The position numbers and the translations under genes are program-made. A stretch of 64,000 nt of DNA from assembly GCF_019670125.1 (NCBI RefSeq), contig NZ_AP023033.1, forward strand, positions 752,501 through 816,500, given 5' to 3'. The DNA comes from Agarivorans aestuarii. Lineage in GTDB: Bacteria > Pseudomonadota > Gammaproteobacteria > Enterobacterales > Celerinatantimonadaceae. The notes under the pieces are model-generated. The model made no database searches, was not told the origin of the DNA, and saw nothing but the letters and a program-made list of their open reading frames with translations. Shown here piece by piece: positions 50,251-60,228 of this stretch; the stretch's first letter is position 1, and the number at the start of each line of letters is the position of its first letter.

Positions 50251-51500
50251 TAACCTACAACATCCCCAAGTTTGAATATGGGTAAGTACATGGCAATCAC
50301 CATACCACCAACTAGCACACCAAGCACAGCCATAATCAGTGGTTCAATTAAGCTGGTTAAGCCGTCTACTGCATCATCTACTTGCTGCTCATAAATGTTG
50401 GCTACTTTATCCAACATGCTATCAAGTGAGCCAGATTCTTCACCAATCATCACCATCTGGGTCACCATGTCGGGGAACAGATCCACCGTGCGCATCGCGA
50501 CGTTCATTTGCATACCGCCAGTGACCTCAATTCTAATCGCGTCTACAGCGTTACGGTAGACCACGTTGCCCGATGCGCCCGAGGCAGACTTTAAGGCGTC
50601 GATGAGTGGGATACCGGCAGCAAAGGTAGTAGATAAGGTGCGAGCAAAACGCGCCATGGCCGCTTTATGCAAAATAGGGTTGATCACTGGGATTCGAAGA
50701 ATAAAGCGGTCGGTAGCATCTTTAACCGCTTGGGAGCGCCTAAAGGCTTGTACATAGCCATAACCAAGCGCAAATATGCCACCAAATATAAAAGGCCAGT
50801 AATCCTGTAAGAAGCGTGATATGCCAATCACAAACTGGGTGAAGGCTGGTAATTCTGCACCAAAGCCGGCAAATATTTCTTCAAATTGAGGGATTACGAA
50901 TAACAGAAGAATAGTGGTAACAATAATCGCTACAATGATTACCGAAACCGGGTAAAACATGGCTTTTTTAATTTTTGATTTAAGTGCCTCGGCTTTCTCT
51001 TTATAAATGGCTACACGATCATAAATAGTTTCTAAAGCACCACTTTGTTCACCGGCTTCAATTAAGTCACAATATAGCTGGTCAAAGTATAAAGGGTGTT
51101 TGCGCAGGGTTTCAGATAGGGCGGTTCCAGATTCAACTTCTGCGGCAATCTCGGCAATTAACTCACGCATTGCTGGTTTTTCAACGCTTTTAGAAATAAT
51201 GTTGAAGCTTTGAACTAAGGGAACGCCAGCTTGCAGCATGGTAGCAATTTGCCGTGATACCACCGCAATATCCATGGGCTGGATCTTGTTACCCATCTTA
51301 CTAAGAAAACTCTCGGTCTTCTTTTTAATTTTAGTAACGGTAATGCCTTGGCGGCGCAAGTCACCTTTAACCTGGCTGATTGTTTCAGCTTGATACTCGC
51401 CACTAACTTTAGCGCCTTTACGGTTAACGCCACTCCACGAGTAGGCATTGATTTTTTTTACTGCAACTTTACGTTTGCTGGTGGTACTTGCGGTAGCCAT
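50250..51500 (-). CDS. pilC: Type IV pilus inner-membrane platform protein PilC
   Basis: A 416-residue GspF/PilC protein with two similar cytoplasmic GspF domains (about 75-200 and 280-400) separated by membrane helices (FYPVSVIIVAIIVTTILLLF near 185-205, another near 230-250, and one at the C-terminus). It is the rotor-like platform on which PilB drives pilin assembly. 87 bases separate it from pilB. Confidence 0.96.
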   Translation of the reverse strand: MATASTTSKRKVAVKKINAYSWSGVNRKGAKVSGEYQAETISQVKGDLRRQGITVTKIKKKTESFLSKMGNKIQPMDIAVVSRQIATMLQAGVPLVQSFNIISKSVEKPAMRELIAEIAAEVESGTALSETLRKHPLYFDQLYCDLIEAGEQSGALETIYDRVAIYKEKAEALKSKIKKAMFYPVSVIIVAIIVTTILLLFVIPQFEEIFAGFGAELPAFTQFVIGISRFLQDYWPFIFGGIFALGYGYVQAFRRSQAVKDATDRFILRIPVINPILHKAAMARFARTLSTTFAAGIPLIDALKSASGASGNVVYRNAVDAIRIEVTGGMQMNVAMRTVDLFPDMVTQMVMIGEESGSLDSMLDKVANIYEQQVDDAVDGLTSLIEPLIMAVLGVLVGGMVIAMYLPIFKLGDVVG

Positions 51501-51587
51501 AACATCCTTGCTAACAAAACACGCTTAACGCGGTAATAAAGTAATTGCCTAAACTTATCAGATAATTAGATTTAAAAAACCACACAC

Positions 51588-53291
51588 TTATACATTTGTG
51601 ACCCGCTCTACTTCAGAAAGGCTGGTTACCCCTAAACGGGCTTTTTCTAGGGCGGACATGCGCAGTGAGTACATGCCTTCTTCTACAGCTCGCTCGGCAA
51701 TTTCGATAGAGTTACCTTCAGCCATAATAATTTTTGATATGGCCGTACTCATTGGCATTACTTCGTAAATACCTACTCGACCTTTGAAACCACCAGTGCA
51801 TTCATCACAACCTACCGGATCAAATAGCTTAACTCCGGCATCTAGTTGCTCTTGGCTAAAACCGATTTTGGGCAGTAGCTCAGCCTCTACCATCTTAGGC
51901 TTTTTACACTTTTCGCATAAACGCCTAGCTAGTCGTTGAGCAATAATTAAACTTACCGAAGAGGCAATATTAAAAGCAGGAACCCCCATATTAAGCAAAC
52001 GGGTAAGTGTTTCTGCCGCAGAATTAGTGTGCAAGGTAGATAATACTAGGTGACCGGTTTGCGCTGCTTTAATGGATATCTCGGCGGTTTCCAAATCCCG
52101 AATCTCACCGACCATGACAATATCGGGATCTTGGCGGAGGAAGGCCCGCAGGGCGCTAGCGAAGGTCATGCCTGCTTTGTTATTAATTTGTACTTGGTTA
52201 ACCCCTGGTAGGTTAATTTCTACCGGGTCTTCCGCAGTTGAAATGTTAGTTTCAACGGTATTAAGAATATTTAAGCCAGTATATAGCGAAACCGTTTTAC
52301 CCGAGCCGGTAGGACCGGTAACTAGAATCATTCCCTGTGGTCGAGCGAGAGCATCTAAATAAAGCTTTTTCTGCTTGTCGTCGTAACCCAGAATATCAAT
52401 GTTTAAGTTGGCGGCAGACGAATCAAGAATACGAATTACAATTTTCTCTCCCCACATGGTGGGTAGGGAGTTAACCCGCATATCAATGGCTTTATTGCGG
52501 CCAGTTTTTAGCTTAATACGCCCGTCTTGCGGTAAACGTCGTTCGGCAATATCCATACGCGCCATTACTTTAAGGCGAGCCGAAAAGCGATTAGCTAAGT
52601 TAATTGGTGGGCTGGCGATTTCGTGCAAAATACCGTCGATGCGAAAACGAATCCGGTATTTGTGTTCATAAGGCTCGAAGTGTAAATCGGACGCTCCACG
52701 GCGTATTGAGTCCATTAATATCTTGTTGATGTAAACAACAATTGGCGCATCATCTTCTTTGCTGTTTTGTTTTTCATCTAAACGCGAACTTTCTTCACTT
52801 ACTTCTAAGTCGCTAATGTCATCGTCGGAGATGTCACCTAAATCGAGATTAGCGCTGTCATCAACGAGTGATTGAATGGCTTTTAGTAGCTTGGATTCTT
52901 CAACCAATAGCGCTTCAACGTGTAGTCCAAAACTAAAACCAAAATCTTCCAGTGCGGTAACATTGCTAGGGTCGGCCATGGCCACATAAAGGGTTTGGTT
53001 TTGGCTATAAACGGGTAATACGTGGTGTTTAAAGATTAATTTTTCATTGAGGAAGTTCTGCGGGATTTCACTAAGCTCTATCGCATCTAAATCTAGCAGT
53101 GGAATGCCAAATTGGGCTTCACAAAAGTCAGCTAATTCGCGACTAGAGATCAGTTTGTTTTCTACCAGCACGGTGGTGAAGGCACGTTGCTCTTGAACAC
53201 TACGTTTGTAGAGCTCAACCAGCTGTTGTTCTTTTTCTGGAAACGAAACGGCCAAGCTGGAAGCTAGGCCGTTTAAGTCAGCTACTCGCAT
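51588..53291 (-). CDS. pilB: Type IV pilus assembly ATPase PilB
   Basis: A 567-residue GspE/PilB ATPase: N-terminal GspE_N/MshEN-like domain (about 1-150), Walker A GPTGSGKT, Asp box and Walker B-type [11 protein letters not shown], His box STLHTNSA, and a zinc motif CEKC with CDEC. It hydrolyses ATP to polymerise PilA. It begins 6 bases after the pilA stop. Confidence 0.96.
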   Translation of the reverse strand: MRVADLNGLASSLAVSFPEKEQQLVELYKRSVQEQRAFTTVLVENKLISSRELADFCEAQFGIPLLDLDAIELSEIPQNFLNEKLIFKHHVLPVYSQNQTLYVAMADPSNVTALEDFGFSFGLHVEALLVEESKLLKAIQSLVDDSANLDLGDISDDDISDLEVSEESSRLDEKQNSKEDDAPIVVYINKILMDSIRRGASDLHFEPYEHKYRIRFRIDGILHEIASPPINLANRFSARLKVMARMDIAERRLPQDGRIKLKTGRNKAIDMRVNSLPTMWGEKIVIRILDSSAANLNIDILGYDDKQKKLYLDALARPQGMILVTGPTGSGKTVSLYTGLNILNTVETNISTAEDPVEINLPGVNQVQINNKAGMTFASALRAFLRQDPDIVMVGEIRDLETAEISIKAAQTGHLVLSTLHTNSAAETLTRLLNMGVPAFNIASSVSLIIAQRLARRLCEKCKKPKMVEAELLPKIGFSQEQLDAGVKLFDPVGCDECTGGFKGRVGIYEVMPMSTAISKIIMAEGNSIEIAERAVEEGMYSLRMSALEKARLGVTSLSEVERVTNV

Positions 53292-53297
53292 TAGCTA

Positions 53298-53747
53298 CTA
53301 ACAAACTCCAGCGGCGATACAGGTTGAAACATTTCCTGTAGCATCATCTGACCATTGTACAGGAGCTGTCACACCATTTGGAGTAAGAATATAAGTGTAG
53401 CTACCTACATCCGAAGAGCCTGTAGCAGTAATAACACCATTGGTCATGTCAACACTTGTCACACTGCCAGTAGCCGTAGCCGCTGATGGAATGCCGTTTG
53501 AACCGGCATCTGCGTCCGCCAAAGCTGTAACTCGACCAGTTTGAACAGCAATTTCGAAGGCTGTTTTGTAAGGCCCCGTTGCGGCAATTACTTCAGAGAA
53601 AGCCGCTTTGCGAGTATAAGTTTGATAAGCAGGCAGTGCTACAGCAGCCAAGATTGCTACAATGGCAACTACGATCATTAATTCGATTAGGGTAAAACCA
53701 GCTTGCTTGTTGGCAGCTTTGGCTTGAAGGTTTTGGATGGTTTTCAT
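53298..53747 (-). CDS. pilA: Type IVa major pilin PilA
   Basis: A 149-residue prepilin. A 17-residue leader ends in Gly17, cleavage precedes Phe18, and Glu22 is position 5 of the mature protein ([17 protein letters not shown]). The C-domain ends in a small disulfide loop, Cys143 to Cys149 (CIAAGVC). It forms pili for twitching, adhesion or DNA uptake. No terminator separates it from pilB. The C-domain is Ala/Thr/Gly-rich, as expected of variable pilins. Confidence 0.94.
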   Translation of the reverse strand: MKTIQNLQAKAANKQAGFTLIELMIVVAIVAILAAVALPAYQTYTRKAAFSEVIAATGPYKTAFEIAVQTGRVTALADADAGSNGIPSAATATGSVTSVDMTNGVITATGSSDVGSYTYILTPNGVTAPVQWSDDATGNVSTCIAAGVC

Positions 53748-53843
53748 TGCGTCTTTCCTTTACACAAGTTTTTGAAGTTATTTATTTACCGTTGTTTTTA
53801 TCAGAGCTGCATTGAAACAACTTTTAATTCAGTAACATCCCTG

Positions 53844-53890
53844 ATATCACGGTGCTATAAATGTGATTCTCATTAAAGCACACGTGATAT
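53844..53890. promoter_or_regulatory. Inverted repeat and promoter region upstream of pilA
   Basis: A 13-base left arm (ATATCACGGTGCT) matches a 14-base right arm (AGCACACGTGATAT) as an inverted repeat with one bulge and a 20-base loop, 97 bases before the pilA start. Just upstream (minus strand) are two overlapping promoter candidates: TTTACA with TATATC (16-base spacer), and TTGCCT with TATACT (15-base spacer). The dyad may be an operator or a 5' leader hairpin. Confidence 0.6.
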
Positions 53891-53946
53891 ATAAGTATAG
53901 TGATTATTGTAAAAAGGCAATAAAATCGTGATCTTAGCAGCACTTA

Positions 53947-53978
53947 TAAAAAGCGGGCTGTACAAAAATTTGTACAGC
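53947..53978 (-). terminator. Intrinsic terminator after nadC
   Basis: On the minus strand GCTGTACAAA, two bases and TTTGTACAGC form a 10-bp stem followed by CCGCTTTTTATAAG. It ends the nadC transcript before the pilA promoter. Confidence 0.75.
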
Positions 53979-54000
53979 TTAATGTTAAGATTAACAATTT

Positions 54001-54840
54001 CTATGCGACAAATCGCATACTTAGGTCTAGGGCCTTGACATGCTTGGTTAAGGCGCCCACCGAAATAAAGTCTACACCGGTTTCGGCATACTGGCGAATG
54101 GTGCTTAAGCTCATGTTGCCCGAGGCTTCTAATTTTGCACGCCCTTGGTTAAGTGCAACCGCTTGTTTCATTAAATCCACCGAGAAGTTATCTAACATTA
54201 CTACGTCGCAATTAGCGGCTAGTGCTTGTTCTAGCTCGTTTAAGTTTTCTACTTCTACTTCTACCTTTTTGCCCGGTGAAAGCATTCGGGCTTTTTCAAT
54301 GGCGGCTTTAATGCCACCACAGGCCATGATGTGGTTTTCTTTAATTAAAAAAGCATCGTTCAGACCAAAGCGATGGTTAGTGCCGCCGCCACAAGTTACT
54401 GCATATTTAGAGGCGTAACGCAAACCCGGTAGGGTTTTACGGGTATCTAATAATTTACAACGGGTGCCTTCTAACAAATCCATGTACTCAGCTACTTGGG
54501 TAGCAATGCCCGATAAGGTTTGAATGAAGTTAAGTGCTGAACGTTCGCCAGTAAGCAAAATGCGCGCAGGGCCCGTTAAGTAACACAGGGCTTGGTCTTC
54601 AATCACTTTATCGCCTTCTGCTACCAGCCACTCTATCTCTACCTGCTCGCCTAGCTGCCTAAACACTTCATCGGCAAAGGCTTTTCCAGCGAAGGTTGCA
54701 CTTTCACGGCTGATGATTTTGGCTTTGCTTATTTGTTGTTCTGGAATAAGTGCGGCGCTAATGTCTAGTTGCGGGTCTAATTGTCCTAAATCTTCAATTA
54801 AAGCAGCGCTTACGTTGGCACGTAATTGTTCGGCGTTCAT
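54001..54840 (-). CDS. nadC: Nicotinate-nucleotide pyrophosphorylase (carboxylating) NadC
   Basis: A 279-residue quinolinate phosphoribosyltransferase with [24 protein letters not shown] and [17 protein letters not shown] motifs that bind quinolinate and PRPP. It forms nicotinate mononucleotide in de novo NAD synthesis. It is slightly shorter at the N-terminus than E. coli NadC (297). It diverges from ampD with a 174-base gap. Confidence 0.96.
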   Translation of the reverse strand: MNAEQLRANVSAALIEDLGQLDPQLDISAALIPEQQISKAKIISRESATFAGKAFADEVFRQLGEQVEIEWLVAEGDKVIEDQALCYLTGPARILLTGERSALNFIQTLSGIATQVAEYMDLLEGTRCKLLDTRKTLPGLRYASKYAVTCGGGTNHRFGLNDAFLIKENHIMACGGIKAAIEKARMLSPGKKVEVEVENLNELEQALAANCDVVMLDNFSVDLMKQAVALNQGRAKLEASGNMSLSTIRQYAETGVDFISVGALTKHVKALDLSMRFVA

Positions 54841-55014
54841 GCATCGTTTCTCTGATGGTTAGCAGGATGGGACAGTTGTTTAAGTCTGTCACTTTAGTGT
54901 GGCGCATTTTAGCGCAGAAGTTCAGCTCTTGCATGGTCAAATAAGCTGTTTATGCTAGACAATAGTCATTGGCTTGGTTAGAAAGCTTAACAATATACTT
55001 GGGTGGAGAAACTC

Positions 55015-55551
55015 TTGCAGATAAAACAACATCGATTGACTGACGTTAAGTGGCTAGAAAGTAAGTTCTATAATCAGCGACCCAATGAAGAAATTAGTTT
55101 GCTGGTTATTCACTGCATTAGCTTGCCTGAAGGCTGTTTTGGCTTACCGCACATCGATGAATTATTTTGTGGCAAGCTTGATTGTAGCGCAGAGCCAAGC
55201 TTTAAAGACTTACAGGGGTTAGAGGTATCTGCTCATTTAATGATAAGTCGAAGTGGGAAAGTGACCCAGTATGTCGATTTTGATAAACGTGCCTGGCATG
55301 CTGGAGTATCTAGTTTTGATGGGCGAGAAGGGTGTAACGATTATTCTATTGGCATCGAGTTAGAAGGTACCGACCATAGTGAATATACCCTGCAGCAATA
55401 CCAAAGTTTAATTAAGGTAAGTCAATTATTACTGCGTGAATATCCTAGACTCACTAAACAGCGCATTGTTGCGCACAGTGATATAGCACCAGGCAGAAAA
55501 ACTGATCCTGGTGAGCATTTTGATTGGTCCGCTTATCTAAAAGCACTTTGA
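55015..55551 (+). CDS. ampD: 1,6-anhydro-MurNAc-L-alanine amidase AmpD
   Basis: A 178-residue zinc amidase (amidase_2 family). LLVIHCISLP holds the first zinc His, KRAWHAGVSSFDGREGCNDYSIGIELEGTD the catalytic core, and AHSDIAPGRKTDPG the C-terminal His and Asp. It cleaves anhydro-muropeptides in the cytoplasm during cell-wall recycling. The start is taken as TTG at 55015 because GGAG lies 6 bases upstream; GTG at 55003 is the alternative, adding four residues. ampE follows after 74 bases. Confidence 0.94.
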   Translation: MQIKQHRLTDVKWLESKFYNQRPNEEISLLVIHCISLPEGCFGLPHIDELFCGKLDCSAEPSFKDLQGLEVSAHLMISRSGKVTQYVDFDKRAWHAGVSSFDGREGCNDYSIGIELEGTDHSEYTLQQYQSLIKVSQLLLREYPRLTKQRIVAHSDIAPGRKTDPGEHFDWSAYLKAL

Positions 55552-55625
55552 AGTCACTTGGTTTGCTTAGGTAATTAGCTTACTATTCGAAAGTCGGCTG
55601 ACGTTTATGGAGTAAAATCAGCAAC

Positions 55626-56480
55626 ATGTCTCTTATTTCCTTATTGCTAGCATTGAGTTTAGAACGTGCTCGTCGCATTGGTGCTAGCTGGTGGTGGCAG
55701 CATGTTTTTCATTGGTGGTTACAGCGCTTTGACCGCGCTTCAGCGATTTGGCAAATTGCTATGGCAGTGGTGTTACCCACTCTATTGATTGCGTGGCTAC
55801 AAGTAAGTATCAGTGGCTTGCTATTTGGCTTAGCCAATCTTGCACTATGGATCTTTATCCCCTTACTTACACTAGGCTGCCCTCCAATTCAGCAAGGCTA
55901 TCGAGACTATCTGCGTGCCGCTGCTAGTGGCGACGAGCAGGCCTGTAGTGACTTTAATCAGCAGCTGCTAAAACAAATTCACCCATTGCATCAAGTGAGT
56001 GAGCAAGAGTCGATTGCCCTTACTACCGGTACCCAATTAATGTGGCTGAACTATCGCTACTATTTTGCAGTGATTTTCTTTTATGTACTGGCTGGACCGG
56101 CTGGGGCGATCTTCTATGGTTGCAGCCGAGGTTTACACTTGCATAAAAGTACTGAAGTGCAAGCTTTGGAGCCTACGGTGAACAATTTCATGCATTATCT
56201 TGATTGGCTCCCCTCTCGATTGGCCAGTTTATGCTATTTGGCAGTTGGCAATACTAGCGAAGCGCTACCTATTTGGTTACACGCTTTGCGTGATACTAAA
56301 CACAGCAACGGTTATTGGTTGGCTAAGGTGGCTGTGGCCGCAGAGCTTTCAGAACAAGAAAGCGAACATGAAATGTTATGTGTAGCTACCACTTGCCGAT
56401 TCGTTAGTTTAGCTAAGCGTGGCATTATGCTAGCCATTGTTGTTATTGCTATTTTAACCATCGCCGGTTGGCTTATTTAA
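55626..56480 (+). CDS. ampE: AmpE, inner-membrane beta-lactamase regulatory/signalling protein
   Basis: A 284-residue polytopic membrane protein, the same length as E. coli AmpE. It has about four hydrophobic segments (near 45-80, 137-160 and the C-terminal RGIMLAIVVIAILTIAGWLI). It is related to CobD/CbiB-type proteins. Its biochemical role is not settled; it is encoded with ampD in many gammaproteobacteria. Confidence 0.92.
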   Translation: MSLISLLLALSLERARRIGASWWWQHVFHWWLQRFDRASAIWQIAMAVVLPTLLIAWLQVSISGLLFGLANLALWIFIPLLTLGCPPIQQGYRDYLRAAASGDEQACSDFNQQLLKQIHPLHQVSEQESIALTTGTQLMWLNYRYYFAVIFFYVLAGPAGAIFYGCSRGLHLHKSTEVQALEPTVNNFMHYLDWLPSRLASLCYLAVGNTSEALPIWLHALRDTKHSNGYWLAKVAVAAELSEQESEHEMLCVATTCRFVSLAKRGIMLAIVVIAILTIAGWLI

Positions 56481-56506
56481 GCCGCTGCTCAGCGGCTTCG
56501 GTTTTT
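56479..56506 (+). terminator. Intrinsic terminator after ampE
   Basis: AAGCCGCTG, loop CT and CAGCGGCTT form a 9-bp stem at the ampE stop, followed by CGGTTTTT. Confidence 0.8.
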
Positions 56507-56574
56507 CATCTATTTTTACATAATCTTGTTAACTCCTTTCTCCTTGTTACATTTGCCCGATCTTGTGCACAAAA

Positions 56575-56592
56575 AAAGGTCAGACCAATCAT
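56575..56592 (+). promoter_or_regulatory. Upstream PdhR-like operator
   Basis: AAAGGTCAGACCAAT contains GGT-N3-ACC with an AAT flank, the PdhR operator pattern read on the minus strand as ATTGGTCTGACC. It lies about 150 bases before the pdhR start. Confidence 0.6.
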
Positions 56593-56700
56593 ATTTGTAG
56601 TACAAAAGTCTTTACTTATTTAGCAATAGGTGTTGGCTAAATTGATGTGGGTCAATTTTTCTGGACAGCGTGTTTCTGATTTGTTAATTTGCTGCGTGTA

Positions 56701-56716
56701 AATTGGTATTACCAAT
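56701..56716 (+). promoter_or_regulatory. PdhR operator ahead of pdhR
   Basis: AATTGGTATTACCAAT is an almost perfect match to the known PdhR site ATTGGT-N3-ACCAAT. It lies 20 bases before the pdhR ATG, in the position expected for autorepression relieved by pyruvate. Confidence 0.85.
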
Positions 56717-56736
56717 ATTAAGTGCAACGGAAATTA

Positions 56737-57501
56737 ATGAGCTACCAACGAATTAAGCCACCTAAACTCGCTGATGTTATTGCAAAGCAATTAGAGCGAA
56801 TGATCTTAGAAGGAAGTTTACCGCCAGGTGAACGCTTACCTGCTGAGCGCGAGTTGGCAAAGCAATTCGATGTATCACGCCCATCATTGCGCGAAGCGAT
56901 TCAGCAACTTGAAGCAAAAGGTCTAGTTGTAAGGCGCCAAGGCGGCGGCACTTATGTGCAACAAAAGCTGCGTGAAGCGCTAACCGATCCGCTGTTTAAT
57001 TTATTGTCCAACCATGATGAAAGCCAACTAGACTTGTTGGAGTTTCGTCATGCGGTAGAAGGCATCTCTGCTTATTATGCAGCACTGCGCGGTACCGAGG
57101 CAGATTTAGAAAAAGTGCAAGCCAGTCATGAACGGATTGAGCTTGCGCAACAAGACGGCGATACCATTAGCGAAGCAAAAGCCGTTTTACGTTTTTATGA
57201 AGCCATTACTGAGGCGTCCCACAACCTAGTATTGTTTCATTTAATTAGAGGTTTAAGTCCATTGTTAGAAAAAAACATTATGGACAATTTTCAGGTGTTA
57301 TATACGCGACCTAATGTGGCAGACAAAATTCGCCACCATCGGTCACTTATGCTGCAAGCCATTCTCGATGGTAAGCCAGACGATGCCAGAGAAGCCTCAC
57401 ATAAACATTTGGCGTTTATTGAAGAGACGCTGTTGCAAATCGAACGAGAAGAAAGCCGAGTTGAGCGCTCTAATCGCCGTTTAAAACAATTGAAAGTGTA
57501 A
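56737..57501 (+). CDS. pdhR: Pyruvate dehydrogenase complex repressor PdhR
   Basis: A 254-residue FadR-subfamily GntR regulator: winged helix at about 10-75 ([21 protein letters not shown]) and an FCD effector domain at about 90-235. It represses the pdh operon until pyruvate binds. The ATG at 56737 gives exactly the E. coli length; a GTG at 56722 would add five residues. A matching operator lies just upstream. Confidence 0.96.
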   Translation: MSYQRIKPPKLADVIAKQLERMILEGSLPPGERLPAERELAKQFDVSRPSLREAIQQLEAKGLVVRRQGGGTYVQQKLREALTDPLFNLLSNHDESQLDLLEFRHAVEGISAYYAALRGTEADLEKVQASHERIELAQQDGDTISEAKAVLRFYEAITEASHNLVLFHLIRGLSPLLEKNIMDNFQVLYTRPNVADKIRHHRSLMLQAILDGKPDDAREASHKHLAFIEETLLQIEREESRVERSNRRLKQLKV

Positions 57502-57558
57502 CCCAAAAGCTGCGTTGCAGTGGTTTGGAAACTATTAATAACTGATAAGGAAACAGCC

Positions 57559-60216
57559 ATGTCAGAGGTACTGAAGCATGATGTTGACTCACTAGAAACC
57601 AGTGAGTGGATAGACGCCATTGAATCTGTGATCCGTGAAGAAGGCGTTGAACGTGCCCAGTTCTTGTTGGAGCAGGTCATCGCTAACGCAGGCATTGATG
57701 GACTAGCTGGCCCTGGTGGGTCAATCACTAGTGATTACATCAACACCATTTCGGTGGCAGATCAACCGGAATACCCGGGTGATAGTGCAATTGAACGCCG
57801 TATTCGCTCAATCATTCGCTGGAACGCAATTATGATTGTATTGCGTGCGTCTAAAAAAGACCTCGACTTAGGCGGCCACATGGCTTCTTACCAGTCTTCT
57901 GCAGCATTTTACGAAGTGTGTTTTAACCACTTCTTTAAAGCGCGTAATGAAAAAGATGGTGGCGATTTAGTTTATTACCAAGGTCATATTTCTCCGGGTA
58001 TTTATGCTCGTGCATTTGTTGAAGGTCGTTTAACTGCAGAGCAGCTAGACAGCTTCCGCCAAGAAGTAGACGGCAAAGGCTTAAGCTCTTACCCACACCC
58101 TAAGTTAATGCCTGAATTCTGGCAGTTCCCAACAGTATCTATGGGCTTAGGTCCTATTTCTGCTATTTATCAGGCTCGCTTCCTAAAATACCTTACTGGC
58201 CGCGGCATGAAAGATTGTTCTGGCCAACGTGTTTACGCTTTCTTAGGTGATGGCGAAATGGACGAGCCAGAATCACGCGGCGCGATTTCATTTGCGGCCC
58301 GTGAAAAGTTAGACAACCTATGCTTCCTTATTAACTGTAACTTACAGCGCCTAGACGGCCCAGTTATGGGTAACGGTAAAATCATTCAAGAGCTAGAAGG
58401 CCTATTTAAAGGTGCTGGCTGGAATGTGATTAAAGTGGTTTGGGGTAGCGAGTGGGATAGTCTTTTAGAAAAAGACAGCTCAGGCAAATTGCTACAACTG
58501 ATGAATGAAACCGTTGACGGTGATTACCAAACCTTTAAGTCTAAGTATGGCGCCTATGTTCGTGAGCACTTCTTTGGTAAATACAGCGAGACCGCTGCTC
58601 TAGTTAAAGATATGTCTGACGACGAAATTTTTGCTTTACGCCGTGGTGGTCACGATCCAGTTAAACTTTATGCTGCTTTTGATAATGCGCGTAAAGCCAC
58701 TGGTAAGCCTACCGTTATCCTTGCTAAAACCGTGAAAGGTTATGGCATGGGTGAAGCTGCTCAAGGTAAAAACATTGCTCACCAAGTTAAGAAGATGGAT
58801 ATGACTCATGTTGAGCAGTTCCGTGACCGCTTGGGTGTTGATGTGAGTGATGAAGAGCTAACAAGCCTGCCATACATTGAGCTTAAGCCTGGTACGCCAG
58901 AGCACGATTACTTGCACGCTCGCCGTAAAGAGTTAGCCGGTTACACGCCATCTCGTTTGCCTAACTTCACTCAAGAGTTAGCCATTCCTGAATTGAGCGA
59001 GTTTGATGCGCTATTGGGTGAGCAAAAGCGTGATATTTCAACCACCATGGCATACGTACGTGCTTTAAATGTAATGCTTAAAAACAAAGGCATTGGCAAA
59101 AATATTGTGCCAATTATTGCCGATGAAGCGCGTACCTTTGGTATGGAAGGTTTGTTCCGTCAAATTGGTATCTACAACCCAAGTGGCCAAACATACACCC
59201 CGCAAGATAGAGAGCAAGTGTCTTACTATAAAGAAGATACTAGCGGTCAAGTATTGCAAGAAGGTATTAACGAGCTAGGTGCTATGAGTTCATGGGTAGC
59301 TGCTGCTACTTCATACAGCACTAACGATGTGCCAATGATTCCTTTCTACATCTATTACTCAATGTTTGGTTTCCAACGAGTGGGTGATATGTGTTGGATG
59401 GCGGGTGACCAACAAGCGCGTGGTTTCCTATTAGGTGCTACAGCCGGTCGTACAACGCTAAATGGCGAAGGTTTGCAGCACGAAGATGGCCACAGCCTAA
59501 TTTTGGCGAATACCATCCCTAACTGTATTTCTTATGACCCAAGTTTTGCCTATGAAGTAGCGGTTATTCTTCAAGATGGTTTACGTCGCATGTACGGCGA
59601 CCAAGAGAATATTTACTACTACTTAACCTTGATGAACGAAAACTACCATCAACCAGCTATGCCAGCAGGCGCTGAAGAAGGTATTCGTAAGGGTATTTAC
59701 AAGTTTGAAGAAAACAAAGGTGCTAAAGGTCAAGTTCAGTTACTAGGTTCGGGCACCATCATGCAGCAAGTATTGAAAGCTGCCAAAGTATTGAGTGAAG
59801 AGTACGACATTGCGTCTGACGTATTTAGCGTAACGTCTTTCAACGAGCTAACCCGTGAAGGTCAAGCCGTTGAGCGTAGCAACATGCTAAACCCAGAGAG
59901 CGACGCGAAAGTAGCTTACATTACTGAAGCCTTAACAGACGCACCAACTATTGCTGCGACCGATTACATGAAGCAATACGCAGAGCAAGTTCGCGCTTAT
60001 GTACCAGGTAGCTACAAAGTATTGGGTACCGATGGCTTTGGCCGCAGTGACAGCCGTGAAAACTTACGTCGTCACTTTGAAGTAAATGCTGACTACATCG
60101 TAGTAGCAGCACTTACAGAGCTAGCTAAAGCTGGCACTTTAGATAAGAAAGTTGTGAGCGAAGCGATTGCAAAATATGACATCGACACTAACAAAACTAA
60201 CCCTCTCTACGCGTAA
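57559..60216 (+). CDS. aceE: Pyruvate dehydrogenase E1 component AceE
   Basis: An 885-residue homodimeric-type E1 (E. coli 887) with the thiamine-diphosphate motif FLGDGEMDEPES ending in NCNLQRLDGPV. It decarboxylates pyruvate and acetylates the lipoyl arms of AceF. The start at 57559 has AAGGAAACAGCC upstream; an in-frame frame from 57520 lacks a site. It lies 57 bases after pdhR with no terminator. Confidence 0.97.
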   Translation: MSEVLKHDVDSLETSEWIDAIESVIREEGVERAQFLLEQVIANAGIDGLAGPGGSITSDYINTISVADQPEYPGDSAIERRIRSIIRWNAIMIVLRASKKDLDLGGHMASYQSSAAFYEVCFNHFFKARNEKDGGDLVYYQGHISPGIYARAFVEGRLTAEQLDSFRQEVDGKGLSSYPHPKLMPEFWQFPTVSMGLGPISAIYQARFLKYLTGRGMKDCSGQRVYAFLGDGEMDEPESRGAISFAAREKLDNLCFLINCNLQRLDGPVMGNGKIIQELEGLFKGAGWNVIKVVWGSEWDSLLEKDSSGKLLQLMNETVDGDYQTFKSKYGAYVREHFFGKYSETAALVKDMSDDEIFALRRGGHDPVKLYAAFDNARKATGKPTVILAKTVKGYGMGEAAQGKNIAHQVKKMDMTHVEQFRDRLGVDVSDEELTSLPYIELKPGTPEHDYLHARRKELAGYTPSRLPNFTQELAIPELSEFDALLGEQKRDISTTMAYVRALNVMLKNKGIGKNIVPIIADEARTFGMEGLFRQIGIYNPSGQTYTPQDREQVSYYKEDTSGQVLQEGINELGAMSSWVAAATSYSTNDVPMIPFYIYYSMFGFQRVGDMCWMAGDQQARGFLLGATAGRTTLNGEGLQHEDGHSLILANTIPNCISYDPSFAYEVAVILQDGLRRMYGDQENIYYYLTLMNENYHQPAMPAGAEEGIRKGIYKFEENKGAKGQVQLLGSGTIMQQVLKAAKVLSEEYDIASDVFSVTSFNELTREGQAVERSNMLNPESDAKVAYITEALTDAPTIAATDYMKQYAEQVRAYVPGSYKVLGTDGFGRSDSRENLRRHFEVNADYIVVAALTELAKAGTLDKKVVSEAIAKYDIDTNKTNPLYA

Positions 60217-60228
60217 GGGCGAATAGCT

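Noticed and set aside
53748-54000. Sigma-54 promoter ahead of pilA, as known in Pseudomonas
   Set aside because: I searched the minus strand for a GG-N10-GC element of TGGCAC-N5-TTGCA type and found none.
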